A stretch of 64,000 nucleotides of DNA. Source: Ariolimax columbianus. Taxonomy: Eukaryota; Mollusca; Gastropoda; Stylommatophora; Arionidae. The position numbers and the translations under genes were made by a program. Below the pieces are notes generated by a model. That model saw only the letters and a list, made by a program, of their open reading frames with translations, had not been told where the DNA came from and ran no database searches. The DNA is taken from positions 83,384,704 to 83,448,703 of the forward strand of contig JAVGWX010000002.1 of NCBI GenBank assembly GCA_036924085.1. The letters run 5' to 3'. Positions 52,706 to 64,000 of the stretch are shown one piece after another (position 1 is the first letter of the stretch; every line of letters begins with the position of its first letter).

Positions 52706-54475
52706 CAAGATGACTATATCGTCTACCAGACAGCAAGACAAACCGCCAAATGTGTAATAAAACACGCCAGAGAAGAATCGTTGAAATATTATGGCGGGCA
52801 ACTCACTTCCATATGTCAAAATCGCCCTAGAGACTTTTTCGAAAGTGTCAAGACGATGCGATTTAGAGACGAATGTTTCAATCCTACTACAGCCATCGAT
52901 GGCAAGTATGGCTTTCCTATATTTAATTAGTTCAGCAGAAGAGATAGGTGGAAGGAATACTTTCAAGAACTTTTCAACCCAAGGTGATTCAGTATTTCTG
53001 CCATGCAACCCAGATCATACCGAACCCATAATGATTCAAGAAATAGAGAGAGTTATAAAGAATAGTCCCATCAATAAGTCAACAGGCAAGGACCGTATAA
53101 CAACGAAGATGCGTCATGTATTTGGGAAAACAGGGCTACTCTCACTACATAGACTTTTCACAAAGGCATGGAAATATAGACGCGTACCAGATGACTGGCA
53201 GCAAGCTATAATCGTTCCAATTTTGAAGAAAAAGAAACTATGACACGTACAGATCACTACTAAGCCACACTGGTAAAATGTATGCACAATATATGCAAAA
53301 ATCCTGGAACATAGAATACGACATATCTTTGAACCTGAACTATCCAGAGCTCAATTTGGATTTCGTTGAGCTGCACGGACGCCTTGTTCCCCTTAAGGCA
53401 AATGAGCGAAAGATAAATAGAATACAACGAAAATATATGTGTTGCTGTCATTGATCAGGGAAAAGCGTTTGATAGGGTAGACAGTATTAAACTTTGAAAG
53501 ATATTGGAAGATCATGGTGTGCAAGGCCAAATTCTTGATAATGTCAGAGCACTGTATCATTCTACAAACGTCGTCGTGGTGTCACATATGCATCTGAAAT
53601 CACTACCGGCGTGAGACAAGGGTGTGTGCTTTCTCCTCTGTTCTTTAAAATCGACATGGACAAATCCCATCAGAGACTGGTTAAATTGAGACATCTAAAG
53701 CATACCATAACTTCACGCATTACTCTTTGCAGATGATCAGTGCTTCCTGTTCGAAGATGAGAACAAACTACAAAAAACCACACGCACGCGCTTGCGACTA
53801 CCTGTGCTAAATATAACATGCGAGAACAAAACAGAAACTATGATGATCAGTAGAACTCCTGGGCCACTCAAGATAAGTGTAAATGAAATTGCTCTTTAAC
53901 AGATTCATGCGCATGTATTTGGGCAGTATTTTTTCGGCAGAGGGTGGGATCGACAAGGAAATTGAGACTAGGTGTCAGAAAGCATCTGCGGTGATTTATC
54001 AGCTGTCCTCACTGCTTAGGCACCCGAGCATTAGTTTGACAACAAAGCAATAGTTTATAAATAGTATATTTGTGCCGATTCTGTGCTACCAGTGCCAAAC
54101 ATGGCCTCTGTCCAGGGCACGCGAGAGCAAAATTTTGACTTGTGAAATGAAGTATTAGAGGAAAGTCATCGGTGTTACTAGAAGAGACAGAATGCGGAAC
54201 CACGACATTCGAAGTATGGTCGCACTATGGACACCATTTGTTGAATACATTTTCATGCAGAAAATAAGTTGGTTTGGTCATCTAATGAGATTTCACCCTC
54301 ATCAACTTCCACTGATGGCTTACAATACTGGCAGATCTGGCTACAGGGAAAGGGGGCGGCCGCGAGGTAGGTGGATAGATGATATTTAGAGTGATTGTGC
54401 AGCGACAAGAGCTCACATTGACCGACGCAACGTCTTTGGCGCAGTATAGACGGTTTAAGCTCCCCACGGTACAAG
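52706..54475 (+). pseudogene. RT and C-terminus remnant of element K
   Basis: Frame 52791-53243 shows the RT fingers (IQEIERVIKNSPINKSTGKD, VPDDWQQAIIVPILKKKK) partly in shifted frames. Later pieces: ILEHRIRHIFEPELS, QFGFR, GVRQGCVLSPLFF-like (about 53608-53645), LFADDQCFLFED (about 53725-53760, FADD intact) and QKISWFGHLMRFHPHQLP (about 54260-54310). Confidence 0.8.
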
Positions 54476-54509
54476 TGGAAAGAAAACTAACTTACTAACG
54501 AACTATTCT

Positions 54510-56480
54510 TGTCCCGGTCCTAAAATATTGGTTTTATATTAGCCATAACAACAGCATGTAGGTTACTGGTGTGTTTATATGAACAATTTCATTTGCTACA
54601 GCTTTCTTATATGGACACCATTTGTTGTGGCTGTTCTTATAATTTGGTAGGGACATATTCATAACACCACAGAACATGTCTGCAAATGACATGAATGTAT
54701 TATTCAAAATTCTCTCAAAACTGTTTTTTTTTTTTAAATTTCAATTTGTATAAGCTAAAATTGTGACTACCGTATGCATAATGTGGGGACTACTCATTAT
54801 ATTATATTATTTTAGGGGAACGACAAAAACCTCTCATTGTTTGTTGTCATAGCTAAACTCTAGGGGAGTAATAACTTGAAACATTTTTTTGGACTGAGCC
54901 CAAGCCTGTTTGGGCCTGACAGTCTATATCTTAAAAACTACTGATGATAGACATTAAATTAAAGTTTAATTTGAAAGAAGATTAACTATACTTTCCCAAC
55001 AGCCCAACAAAATTCACTTATCCGAACAAAACACATTTTGACCAGATTTTAGGTGGCACTCCCTCCCCACCTCCCAACCTCCCTTAACTTTTGCCCGGAC
55101 GAGTTCAATTGGGTTTAAGTGTAAATGGTAAGATGGCAGTCTCAAACACATATGACCATGCTCTTGGTTCAACTTGATTAAATGAAATATATTTTCCTTT
55201 CATGTATTTATATATTACGATGGCGTTGTGCTGATGCTAGATTTATCCACCATCGTCAGTACCTCCTCAGTACTTTTGTGGCCCCAGACAATAAGTTGTC
55301 AGCCCTAATCGCCTTTGCTTGATCTGTTACATCGATGTACTTGCTGACACAATTTTAACTACATATGGTACGCACCGGAGGCTGACATAACTGTTGAAAT
55401 CCAGCGCGCTTTATGTTAGAGGAGAATAGATTCGTAAAACATAGGGAACATGTTATTTCCAAACATATTCACTGTCTGTAAAGGAGTAATCATTTAAAAA
55501 GACTGGTTTCATTAAGAGCGCAGGTTGGTGTATACCATAGATAAAGACAAGAGGATGGGTATTCAGTTTGTTTCAGGGCAGGATTATGTGAAAGGATCAC
55601 TCTCAACAGTGATCTGTTGTGTTTTGTACCATTAATTTGTTTTATGTCTCTGTGTAGAAGATGTATGGATTGATTATAAACCGTGGGCACAACATGAGTG
55701 CTGATATTTTCGGTAATGTAGTTGTCCTATACTTGACGTTTCATGGGTATTGTCCCTATGAGTCCGACAGTCTTCTGTTTGAAGATGGCCATGGTTAGGC
55801 ATTCTCATCCCCAGTGTAATTACGTTAGCTCTTTTCAGAACATACTTGGTGGCGAACGGACCATCGGTCATTAATGTCCGTTGTCCTGGGCGCCACGTGT
55901 CCACCCGATGTTTCTGACAGCGTTCACTGGGCGCTGTCAATTATTTCACGAGATAAACACATGTAAAGACTGCACATCGCGATTAATTTGTCCCAGTGTC
56001 CGAAATACACAAAAGTTAGCACAACTGTAAGCTAACAATTAGTGCAAATTGTATTCCAAAACAGAGGCCATGATGAAACTTTATCAACACCGGACTGAAA
56101 AATGTGCGCAGCCTGTCCGGCGCGGCCATTTCCTAAAATATATCTTAACTATTATAATAACACCACAGAGGGATGTTTAAGAACAAACTATCATGGAATT
56201 TCAGGAAGACTGACGACCGGCCATTTCCAGGAAACTCATATTAGTAAAATAAGTAACCATGATGACATCAATACAACCTTTAAACACATATGTTTCACCA
56301 TCTTAATAGCTTTAAATAAATGCATTTTTTCAGGACACATACATTAAATATGACCTGAGTCCAGAGTTGGCTGTAGCTGTCAAAGACAGAAGCACGTCCA
56401 GGAAGACGGTAGGAAACTCTTAAATTCTCTAAATGAAACAAAGAACAACATATTAAGCAACTACTCGATACGGTATTTTA
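54510..56480. other. No recognised gene
   Basis: AT-rich, stops in all frames. The 88-codon minus frame 55940-55674 and 81-codon plus frame 56102-56347 have no recognised motif. No clear repeat structure. Confidence 0.45.
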
Positions 56481-56489
56481 AAATGACTC

Positions 56490-56620
56490 CGTTAACATCC
56501 ATTCAACCAACATAGCTGCTTTCAAAAACCACTTCAGCCCGCAAGAATTGAGTATAACGATGAAGAAAATGGCATTATATAAAGCACCTGGACTAGATAG
56601 TTGAAAACGAGTTGATCAGC
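56490..56620 (+). pseudogene. Tiny RT finger remnant
   Basis: FKNHFSPQELSITMKKMALY and KAPGLDS resemble the KMKNGKAPGxDGI finger of non-LTR RTs. Single short match, frameshifted. Confidence 0.4.
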
Positions 56621-56714
56621 TAATTGGGGCAAAATACAAAAGATGTACTTTATTGTACATTTTATAGTAAACTATACATAACTATAGTTTATTTTAAATC
56701 AACATATGACGAGG

Positions 56715-56925
56715 GACAGCGGCGTGCGAGATAGATGCCAATATAGAACCATTAAATATTAAGAGGAAAAGTGTACTGACTGAGGTTTATACAAAAGGCA
56801 ATGAAGAGCCACCCAAAGTGGGTAAAAATAGACCCATTAACTCGATAGAGCAGAATAGGAAAACCATATGTGTCATCTACGAGAGGAGAGGGATATAGAA
56901 AGCAAGGGTTCTGCACCACTCCCAG
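56715..56925 (-). repeat. Second copy of the I-like connection segment
   Basis: The reverse complement shares ATGGTTCTATATTGGCATCT, CTATCTCGCACGCCGCTGT and CTCTCCTCTCGTAGATGA-like words with 26300-26550 of the plus strand. It is a fragment of the same I-like family as 25680-26770, here without its RT or RNase H neighbours. Confidence 0.6.
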
Positions 56926-56929
56926 TACA

Positions 56930-57735
56930 GTAAACACCGCTAAATGTTAATTGCAAATTGAGACTGGAATAACAAAATAGGCATAGATGTTCGAGTCATC
57001 TGACAAAGGCAGTGATCCCGATCTGGGGATGTCAAACTATCGAGTCAGGCTCAAAATAGTAGAGCGGAAAAAAAATCACATCAGGACTTGGCAAACTAAG
57101 AGACCAGATTATTGCACAAATATACAAAGACATGAAAGTAGTTCATTAAGATAACTATCCTTGAAACATAAACAAATAGAAATATAAATATTGACAAATA
57201 ATTTACAATTGATACTTCCAAACTGTACTGGGAAAGCAGCGAACACCAATTAAAAGCAACATATAAAATACCATGTTACCGGAGAAGAACCAACAAAAAG
57301 CAGAAGGTTAGAAAAAGAAGCAAATAAATAAAGAATTATAAACAAATGAATAAAGGAAAGAAACATAAGACACGAACAATATAGCAACTTATAAGCTTGA
57401 TTTAACATTTTCAAGAATATAATAACAGACACGAAAATAAAGAAGCTAACCAACTGGTGAACATGGTGACAAGGCAATATATACTGAAATGAAACGCGAC
57501 ATACAGATGTCATCATCAAAATTGTAGAGGCAGACATTCTGAACACATGGACTGAGTATTAGCCGGGAAAGCACAATTTATGCAACAAGGGTAATCCAAA
57601 TGTTTTTAAATGGCCTGAGACATCAGTGATTAACAGGCATGACACGAAATGAAGTGGGAAGGACAATAATACTTGTATTAGTGTAAAATGAAGAAATAAA
57701 AACAATGGAAATGTGTAACATTCCAATGGGAATAA
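56930..57735. other. No recognised gene
   Basis: A-rich on the plus strand, short frames only, no motif recognised. Confidence 0.45.
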
Positions 57736-57739
57736 AGCA

Positions 57740-58325
57740 GATCTCTACTTATTTACTTACTCTCTTACTTACTAAATTACTTACTCACTTACTTACTTAA
57801 TCACTTACTAATTTACTTTATTGCCTACTTATCTACTTATTTACTCAATTACTTACTTACCGACTTACTGGCTTACTCACTTATTTACTTACCCCCTTAC
57901 TTATTTACTTACTTACTTAGTTACCTATTTACTCACTTACGTACTTATATACTTACTCACTTATTTACTTACTTACTCATCTCACTTACTTACTTACTTA
58001 TGTACCTACTTACTTACTAATTTACTTATTTACTGACTTACTTATTTACTTACTTACTTATTTACTTACTTGCTTACTTACTTTCTTACCCACTTAATTA
58101 CTTGTATACGTACTTGCTTACTTATTTACGTATTTGCTTACTTATTTACTTACCTACTTACTTACTCACTTTATTTACTTGCTTACTTATTTACTTACTT
58201 ACTCATCTGCTTACTTACTTATTTATTTACTTACTCATCTGCATATTTACTTGCTTACTTATTTACTTATATGCTTACTTACTTACTTATTATTTACCTA
58301 CTTACTCACTTAGTTATTTTCCGGG
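57740..58325 (+). repeat. Long (TTAC)n tract, expanded 3' tail of element H
   Basis: About 585 bases of TTACTTAC with variants (TTAT, TCAC, CTTA). On the minus strand this is (TAAG)n, the tail unit seen at the 3' end of element G, and it abuts the 3' end of minus-strand element H. Frames through it (LLTYLLTY) are artefacts. Confidence 0.9.
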
Positions 58326-58601
58326 TCCGACAACCTCAAAAAGTATAGTATAGCATAGTAGCCCCTTTCAGTCATGACTGACTATAGGATGAAATGATTT
58401 GAAGTGGGAAAAAACAATAACAATAACAACAAATTGTATACTTAGCGTTTGTTGTTTTTCTCCTTGCGGTGTTGTCTTTTCACTTCTCTGTGTTTCAAGA
58501 TTTAGCTTCGCCAAGCGTGAGCTGGTCATTTAGGGTACATACACACATGGATCGGTATGCAACTTTGTCTTCCCAGGATGTCAGATTCATGTCAACGGCC
58601 T

Positions 58602-60093
58602 TCATATCACCTTGCACACATCTTTGAACTTCAAATGTTGTCGGCTGACTGTTATCGTGCCATTTGCCAACTGTTCATAGAGGATATCTTTGGAAATGTG
58701 ACCATCTTCCCTGCGACGAACATGACCAAGGCATCGTAGTCTTCGCTGCCTAAGTAGAGTGAACATGCTTGGAAGACTAGTGCGAGAGTGCATATTTTCA
58801 TCTGTCACTCTGTCTCTCCATGTAAATCCAATTATGGATCGTAGGTGGAAGGTGTTAAGAATGTTCTGTTGTTTGCAATACATTTTCCAAGCCTCACTGT
58901 GTGCTTACAACACATGCATCGTATACCATGACCTTGGTTTTGATTGCCAGTTTCTGGTCTTTCCAAGCACTCTTTGTCACGCAAGCAAATGTAGCAGCAG
59001 CTTTGCCAATGTGACTGTCTATGTATGGGTCTAGAGAGAGCTTGCCATTGATTATATATCCCAGGTATGTGAATTATGAAAGTATGATGATGCACAGCTG
59101 CCAGTTCATATTTTTCGATGTTAAGACTTAGCGTGGGATCTACTTCCTGTCCCAGAACATTTGTTTTGTTGAGACTTATTGTGCGACCACAATCTGTGCA
59201 AGCCTGGGAGCAGTGATCTATCAATCTCTGAAGTTCCTGCTGACTGGGTGACAATTGCAGCGTCATCAGCCTTAAGCATGTCCCTGATGGTGATCTCCCT
59301 TATCTTCGTTTTGGCTTTGACCCTTGCAAGGTTAAACAGACTACCATCCGACCTAGTGTGAAGGACGATTCCTTCATTTGCGCTACCAAATGCATGTTTC
59401 AGTAACAGAGCAGAGAAGATTCCGAACAATGTCGGGGCCACAACACAGCCCTGCTTAACACTACTTAAAATTCCAAATGGTTGTGATATGCTACCATCAA
59501 ATTGTACTGTTCCTGTCAATCCCTTATGGAACGATACTGTTAGTCTCAGCAGTTTGTTTGGGCATCCTATCTAGAGAGGATTTTGAAGGGGTCATCCCTA
59601 CTAACCAAATCAAATGACTTTGTCAGGTCAAAGAAGGGAACATAAAATGGCTGGTTCTGCTCACGTGTGACTTTTCACATGCCAAGTTGTTGAAGAGAGA
59701 TAATCATGTCGATATCTGATCTTACAGACCTGAATCCACACTGTGACTCCTGATACACACGCTCAGCTAATTTAAGTAGCCTTATTAAGAGAAGTTTGGC
59801 GAAAACTTTGCCTACAACAGTAAGCAGAGAGACACCTCGATAGCTATTACAATCACTTATATCATCTTTGTTTTTGTATAATGTTATAATCTGTGCTCTC
59901 TCATATCTTGAGGTATTGTGACCTCTTTCCAGCACTGACATAACATCAAATACAGCAGTTGCAAAAGTGTATTCTTACAGCGTTTGATCAAATCAGGTGA
60001 TATCTCGCCGCTGCCTGATGCTTTGCTTAGGGCCAAGCTGTCAATAGCTTTATTCACATCTTCTATAGATGGTTCGATGTCAAGCTCGTCCAT
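58602..60093 (-). pseudogene. Reverse transcriptase and C-terminus of element H
   Basis: Pieces in order: NKAIDSLALSKASGSGEISP, RAQIITLYKNKDDISDCNSY and RGVSLLTVVGKVFAKLLLIR, QCGFRSVRSDIDMIISLQQL, SSVKQGCVVAPTLFGIF, IRDMLKADDAAIVTQSAG (the FADD box as KADD, both Asp kept), KTNVLGQEVDPTLSLNIEKY and LRQRRLRCLGHVRRREDGHI. Confidence 0.85.
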
Positions 60094-60587
60094 ACTGGGA
60101 TAACTTTTGACAGCTTCAACGGTTTTGGAAATGACTATATTGACACGCGAGTGAATATCAGAATAGTACTCGACCTATTACTCCATTTGTTTTACTTTTT
60201 CTGTTATTCTCTAACCAGTAATGGATTTTAAAGGTGCTGTTTCCTACTCGCAGGGCTAATAGCTTTCTTTATACTACCGTACAGCTGTCTAAGTTCCATG
60301 TTTGTGCTGCAGTCTGAAATTTTTTACTAAACTCTAGCCAATACTCATTTTCAGACCGACGAGCAAAAAGTTGTACCTGGCTTCTGGCGGACTTGAAGTT
60401 GTAAAGAGTACCTGCATTTGGAAGCTGCTTGCATTTATTCAGAGCAGCACGCTTGGCCTTAATGACTGGTGTCATATCCTCCACTTTCGCTTCAAACCAG
60501 TCATCTGATTTAACAGTTTTACTTCCAAATGTAGCAAGTGCAAGTACGACATTTTGAAGATGCTGCCAGGTCTCTGTAACAACGGTG

Positions 60588-61222
60588 TCATGATGTTCGA
60601 TATAGAGTTTCCGGAAAAGCATTGTGAAATCTCTTGATCAGCGCAGGTTCCAAAATTCTGAATACGTGGATGTGTGGCTTGCCTTTGCTTCTGGTGTGAT
60701 TGAACTTCTTTGGATGCAATTTTATTTTACAGCGAACCAAAGAATGATCAGTGTCACAGTCAACACTATGGTAAGTGCGCGTCAGGAGCACATTCTTAAG
60801 GAGAGATCTTCTGACAAGATCCAGCTGATGCCAATGCTTTGATCGTGGGTGCATTCACGATACCTTATGTTAGGGTTTGGTCTAAAAATAGGAGCTGGCC
60901 AAACAAAGTAGATGGTAGACACAGAGTTCTAGGAGCTGCTGGCAATTTTCATTAATTTGTTCAACTTCAGACTTGTCAAGACATGAAGGCCATAAGTCAT
61001 GATCAGTGCCCAACCTAGCATTGAAATCACCTAGTAGAACAAGCTGTTCTTGACTATCGATACTTCTAATGATGTCTGATACATCATCACATAACTCATC
61101 TTTGACTTTAGGTGTGGAGCACAAGGTAGGTGCATATACACTGACAAGGCTGACAGGACTACTGTAGTATAGAGACGAAGCGTAAGCAGGCGTTCTGAAA
61201 CACTCGCGTCTGGATCAACCAT
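60588..61222 (-). pseudogene. Endonuclease of element H
   Basis: Frame 61124-60882: EQLVLLGDFNARLGTDHDLW with the GDFN box intact, and NENCQQLLELCVYHLLCLAS. Frame 60854-60588: HPRSKHWHQLDLVRR and SVDCDTDHSLVRCKI (DH block). The catalytic Glu region upstream of 61222 is not in an open frame. Confidence 0.85.
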
Positions 61223-61409
61223 ATGTATTAAAGACTTTTTAACTGCAAAACCGACACATTTCTCTTCTCGTTGGGGTCTTTTCCTTGGCAGTAGAATACG
61301 AAGTCTTTCTCACTCTTTGACACGATCCTGTTAACCGAGTTTCTAAGTGCTACAATGTCTACTTCAAGTCTTTTTTCTAGTTCGTCATCGATTATGCGTG
61401 TCTTTCTGG

Positions 61410-62020
61410 CATCGCATGTTATCAGATAGTTCAGTCAGCATGGTACAGACATTCCAAAATCCCAGTTTAACTGTTGATGCACTTGTTGTGTCGACACCGC
61501 AAGATGAAACCTTAAGGCCTCTCCAGGTCATAAGTTTGGGCATCATCGGCTGCTTTAATGAGTTAAATTAGGATTTCATCAATTAATGGGGTCGTGGAGT
61601 ATTGTATAGCTGCGTAAAATTCCAATCTCAATTGAATGGAAGGTTACATCAAATTGATATCACGATATTTGCTATGGCTTTTTTGTTTCCAGTATGTTAA
61701 ATTAATGAATCAGTTCAGTTCATTACATCAGCCATCAGATCGTTGGGGCACTCGCGAAGACACACCCGCCATCTCTCTTTGTCCACTGCAGCAGGTCCCC
61801 CCCTCTCCACGTAACTAATTGATCCACTGGACCAGCATTAGCCAATACACGGACATGGCATGAGTTGCCAGAATAGCGATGGAACCACCTACAAATTTCC
61901 TTTGGGGCACCAACTCCGTATTTTTTCTTAGACTGTACTCCCGAAGCCTTTCCAGTGAACATGTATCCCACAAGGCAGTAGATGAACAGTTTTTATGATA
62001 ACTGTTTTTAGGTCTGTTCA
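61410..62020. other. No recognised gene
   Basis: Frames on both strands (61735-62021 minus, 61636-61818 plus) carry no recognised motif. It may include the 5' leader of H. Confidence 0.4.
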
Positions 62021-62024
62021 AATG

Positions 62025-63345
62025 CCTGCATGATATGGTGCTTTTTGAATAATTCCATAGTAAAGGCCGAGCTCCCGGATATCACTTTTGATGGTCGCAC
62101 CATTGGTGCGACAGGTTGACATACTTTGGAGTGATTTTTGATCAGTCTTTCCTATAACTGCCATGTTGACCACATCGTATAAAGATGCAAGACATGGTAA
62201 GGAGCACTCAAGACCATCGCTGCTGCCGACTTGGAACAACGCCTTCTGTTCATCCTATTTCGTCAGGTCGTGTTGTCTGTCATCGATTACGGACTAGGCA
62301 TCCTCACACTATCAAGATCACAGTGTGAAAAGTTGGAACGCATCCAGAATGAATGTATGCGACTGGTTCTGGGCTGCACTAGAGATACTTCGATTGTGAT
62401 GATGCGGTACATGTTGGGATTGTTATCGGTGATATCCAGACCTAAACTGGCACAAGTCAAAGCCTATATGTGTGTCACCACAGACACGAGGCACCCTCTA
62501 CACAGTAGTATCTCAGACATCAAGGAATCAAGAATCAAGAGAGGGTCGTCATGGATGGCACATTCTGAGACAACAATCGGACACGTCACTCCAACTGATA
62601 CGATAGCCAAAGTGGAAGAATGGGTCCACACTAGTGATATAATGATAGAGTACCAGAGAGTCATCACAACATAGGGCAAGGAATGCAGAGAACAGAACAA
62701 CGAGAGTGCAAAGCACGACGTAAATCAGCTGATGACTGAGACCACCCAGGAGAGGGACGCTGTCATATACACCGACGGATCAATTGTGAGCAGTCGGACA
62801 TCAGGCTGAGGGTTTCTCGGCTAGACTGAGAGGACAGGTCGTTGCTGAGCGCAGTAGGGCATACATGTCAACAACCTCCAGTATGAGAATTGAGACTTCT
62901 ATAACAAAGGCAATCATCGTGACAGATGCGCAAGCCGTACTTCAGAAAGCAGCTGGTGATGCCTCAAACCTCCAGGCGTTGACCTGGATCTACTGTTCTG
63001 CTCATCTCGGGGTTCAGGGCAATGAAAGAGCTATTTTGGCTTCACAAGCTCCCATCATGGACACATTAGTGATGGATAGAAGTGACATTTTGAAATCTAT
63101 CAATGACCGTCTGCTGGATGAGGACACCGCAGCAGTTGAAGCAGCAAACGACAAAATGCAAAGTTTCGACATTAAACGAGGTTTGAGCGGAGTGGGGTGC
63201 ATGAGTGTACGGCGCAGGAGAGTGTACAACCAGAGAGCTACAGGGACCATCAGCATCCATACCTTGCGCCATTTGATGAGATAGACTGAGCCCCTATGGG
63301 TTATTTCCGGAGTGCAGTGACGTCGATTCTTAGAAACATAAACAT
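62025..63345 (+). mobile_element. E2: 5'-truncated copy of the E1 family
   Basis: Starts at CTGCATGATATGGTGCTTTT, equivalent to 7562 of E1, and runs to GATTCTTAGAAACATAAACA. It preserves the RNase H C-terminal block that E1 has lost and lacks a segment (about 50 bases near 62895) that E1 keeps. The endonuclease and RT palm were never copied. Confidence 0.88.
62231..63284 (+). pseudogene. RT thumb and RNase H of E2
   Basis: Frame 62231-62674: QVVLSVIDYGLGILTLSRSQ, ERIQNECMRLVLGCTRD. After a stop and frame change: VIYTDGSIVSSRTSG (catalytic Asp intact, unlike E1) near 62764-62810, AIIVTDAQAVLQKA near 62910, then frame 62865-63284 with LTWIYCSAHLGVQGNERA, DIKRGLSGVG and VYNQRATGTISIHTLRHL. A stop in SGxGF and the lost catalytic Glu region make it inactive. 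Confidence 0.85.
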
Positions 63346-63560
63346 AAACAGAATAATAAAGGTAAAACTCAATGACCAGATAAATAAGTTTAGAAAATGA
63401 AGGCTCTTATAGATTTTCAAGTCTATTTGGTAGAATAACTATATGTACTTTACGTTAAGCAGTAGTCTCCCAACATCTACTTTCACCGATTTGTCATTGA
63501 AAGCGATAATTATTTCACAAGAATAATGGTTCATGAATAATTAAATTCGGAAAGATCTCG
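63346..63560. other. No recognised gene
   Basis: Short AT-rich spacer. Confidence 0.5.
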
Positions 63561-63564
63561 ACTG

Positions 63565-64000
63565 AAGCAAAAATCCGCATTTACCAGTCCTGCGTGGTCC
63601 AAGTCCTGTTTTATGGCTCCGAAACCTGGACTTTACTCAAATATAACATGTCGAGGCTGGAGGCCTTTCACATGCCCAATCAGCGGCGTATCCTGGACAT
63701 CCAATGGTGTGTATATATCCGCAATGTAGAGTTCTCTGCTAAAACAAGCCTCCTCCTAATTATAGAGACACTGGACCACAGCGGAATATCTTTGTCTTAC
63801 TGTTGTACTGCTGGGTCAGGAAAACCCGGCCTACAAGATACTACACAAACCATTCCTCAGCGCCAAAAAGTCTTCCTCCGACCGGCCACAGAAGACGCCG
63901 TCTCCGGACAGTTTGGCTCTAGCAGATAGCAACCTCCGCATCCGTTCTGGTCGAGATCTGGAACCACGCCGCAGAAGCGGATCGTGGATATGGCCGACCA
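63565..64000 (+). pseudogene. RT thumb/C-terminus remnant, F-like, runs off the window end
   Basis: STEAKIRIYQSCVVQVLFYG and SETWTLLKYNMSRLEAFHMP and NQRRILDIQW match the thumb region of element F (SVLMYGAETRTLQKK, ESFHILNQRR) in the opposite orientation. The frame continues with degraded C-terminal sequence to the window end. Confidence 0.75.

Larger units (their letters stand above)
52030..54500 (+). mobile_element. Element K: RTE-like retrotransposon, 5'-truncated, plus strand
   Basis: Begins within the endonuclease (MGDSNGRTGKK), continues through linker, RT and a GRSGYRERGRPRGRWIDDI-type C-terminus, and ends in an AACTTACTAACGAAC tail near 54487-54505. The RT third is heavily broken; the endonuclease part is open for 214 codons. 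Confidence 0.8.
58326..61400 (-). mobile_element. Element H: non-LTR retrotransposon (RTE/L2-like), minus strand
   Basis: Leftward from about 61400: endonuclease (61222-60600), linker (60622-60269), RT fingers and palm (60093-59121), thumb (to 58832), C-terminus (58883-58602), a 3' UTR ending TTGTCGGACCCGGAAAATAA, then the (TAAG)n tail. There is no RNase H. Multiple frameshifts. Confidence 0.85.

Noticed and set aside
57821..58353. Plus-strand frames of LLTYLLTY repeats as membrane proteins
   Set aside because: They are translations of the (TTAC)n tract in several frames and have no other content.

Overview
The window reads as a repeat-dense, gene-poor stretch of an animal genome. All recognisable coding material but one short stretch belongs to transposable elements: animal-type non-LTR retrotransposons (endonuclease/reverse transcriptase, some with RNase H) and Tc1/mariner DNA transposons, embedded in AT-rich sequence with (GATA)n, (TA)n, (GA)n and (TTAC)n microsatellites. 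There are no bacterial operons, tRNA genes or CRISPR arrays. The 18S rRNA-derived sequence reads as lophotrochozoan, most like a mollusc. I lean to a mollusc, possibly a cephalopod, from memory of rRNA wording and element mix; this is not proven.

Layout: 0.4-1.2 kb RT remnant (+); 1.2-4.7 kb CR1-like element (-) with zinc-ribbon, SGNH-esterase, endonuclease and RT parts; 5.2-8.9 kb decayed I-like element E1 (+), whose 3' half recurs at 62.0-63.3 kb (E2); 9.3-10.2 kb another I-like relic; 10.3-11.8 kb RT tails (-); 11.84-17.60 kb copy A of an I-like family carrying 18S rRNA sequence in its leader; 17.8-18.4 kb mariner; 19.2-19.9 kb RT relic; 21.7-24.5 kb element F (-); 25.7-26.8 kb I-like fragment (-); 26.8-27.0 kb inverted mariner fragments split by copy B (27.01-32.95 kb, nearly intact ORF of 1294 codons); 34.2-37.2 and 39.35-39.84 kb an older minus-strand relative D, interrupted by a 5'-truncated copy C (37.24-39.13 kb); 40.3-45.5 kb three RTE-like elements; 46.3-47.3 kb mariner (-); 47.83-48.04 kb a possible host exon; 48.35-51.4 kb element J (-) with a minisatellite inside its endonuclease; 52.0-54.5 kb element K (+); 57.7-58.3 kb giant (TTAC)n tract abutting the 3' end of element H (58.3-61.4 kb, -); 62.0-63.3 kb E2; 63.6-64.0 kb RT tail.

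The outstanding observation is the A/B family. Its 5' leader begins with several hundred bases of sense-strand 18S rRNA sequence, followed by tandem units, each joining an 18S segment (the AAAGGAATTGACGG region) to a conserved 31-nt stem-loop. A is flanked by a 14-bp target-site duplication and B by a probable 7-bp one, so both leaders moved with the element rather than marking an rDNA locus. B starts about 120 nt further upstream in 18S than A, as expected if the source transcript reads through 18S and cDNA copies stop at different points. The older relative D shows no 18S leader. A has a 64-bp frameshifting deletion; B has FADE instead of FADD in the RT active site plus a 24-bp RNase H deletion. 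Neither looks autonomous, so an active source copy (perhaps inside rDNA) would have to be elsewhere.
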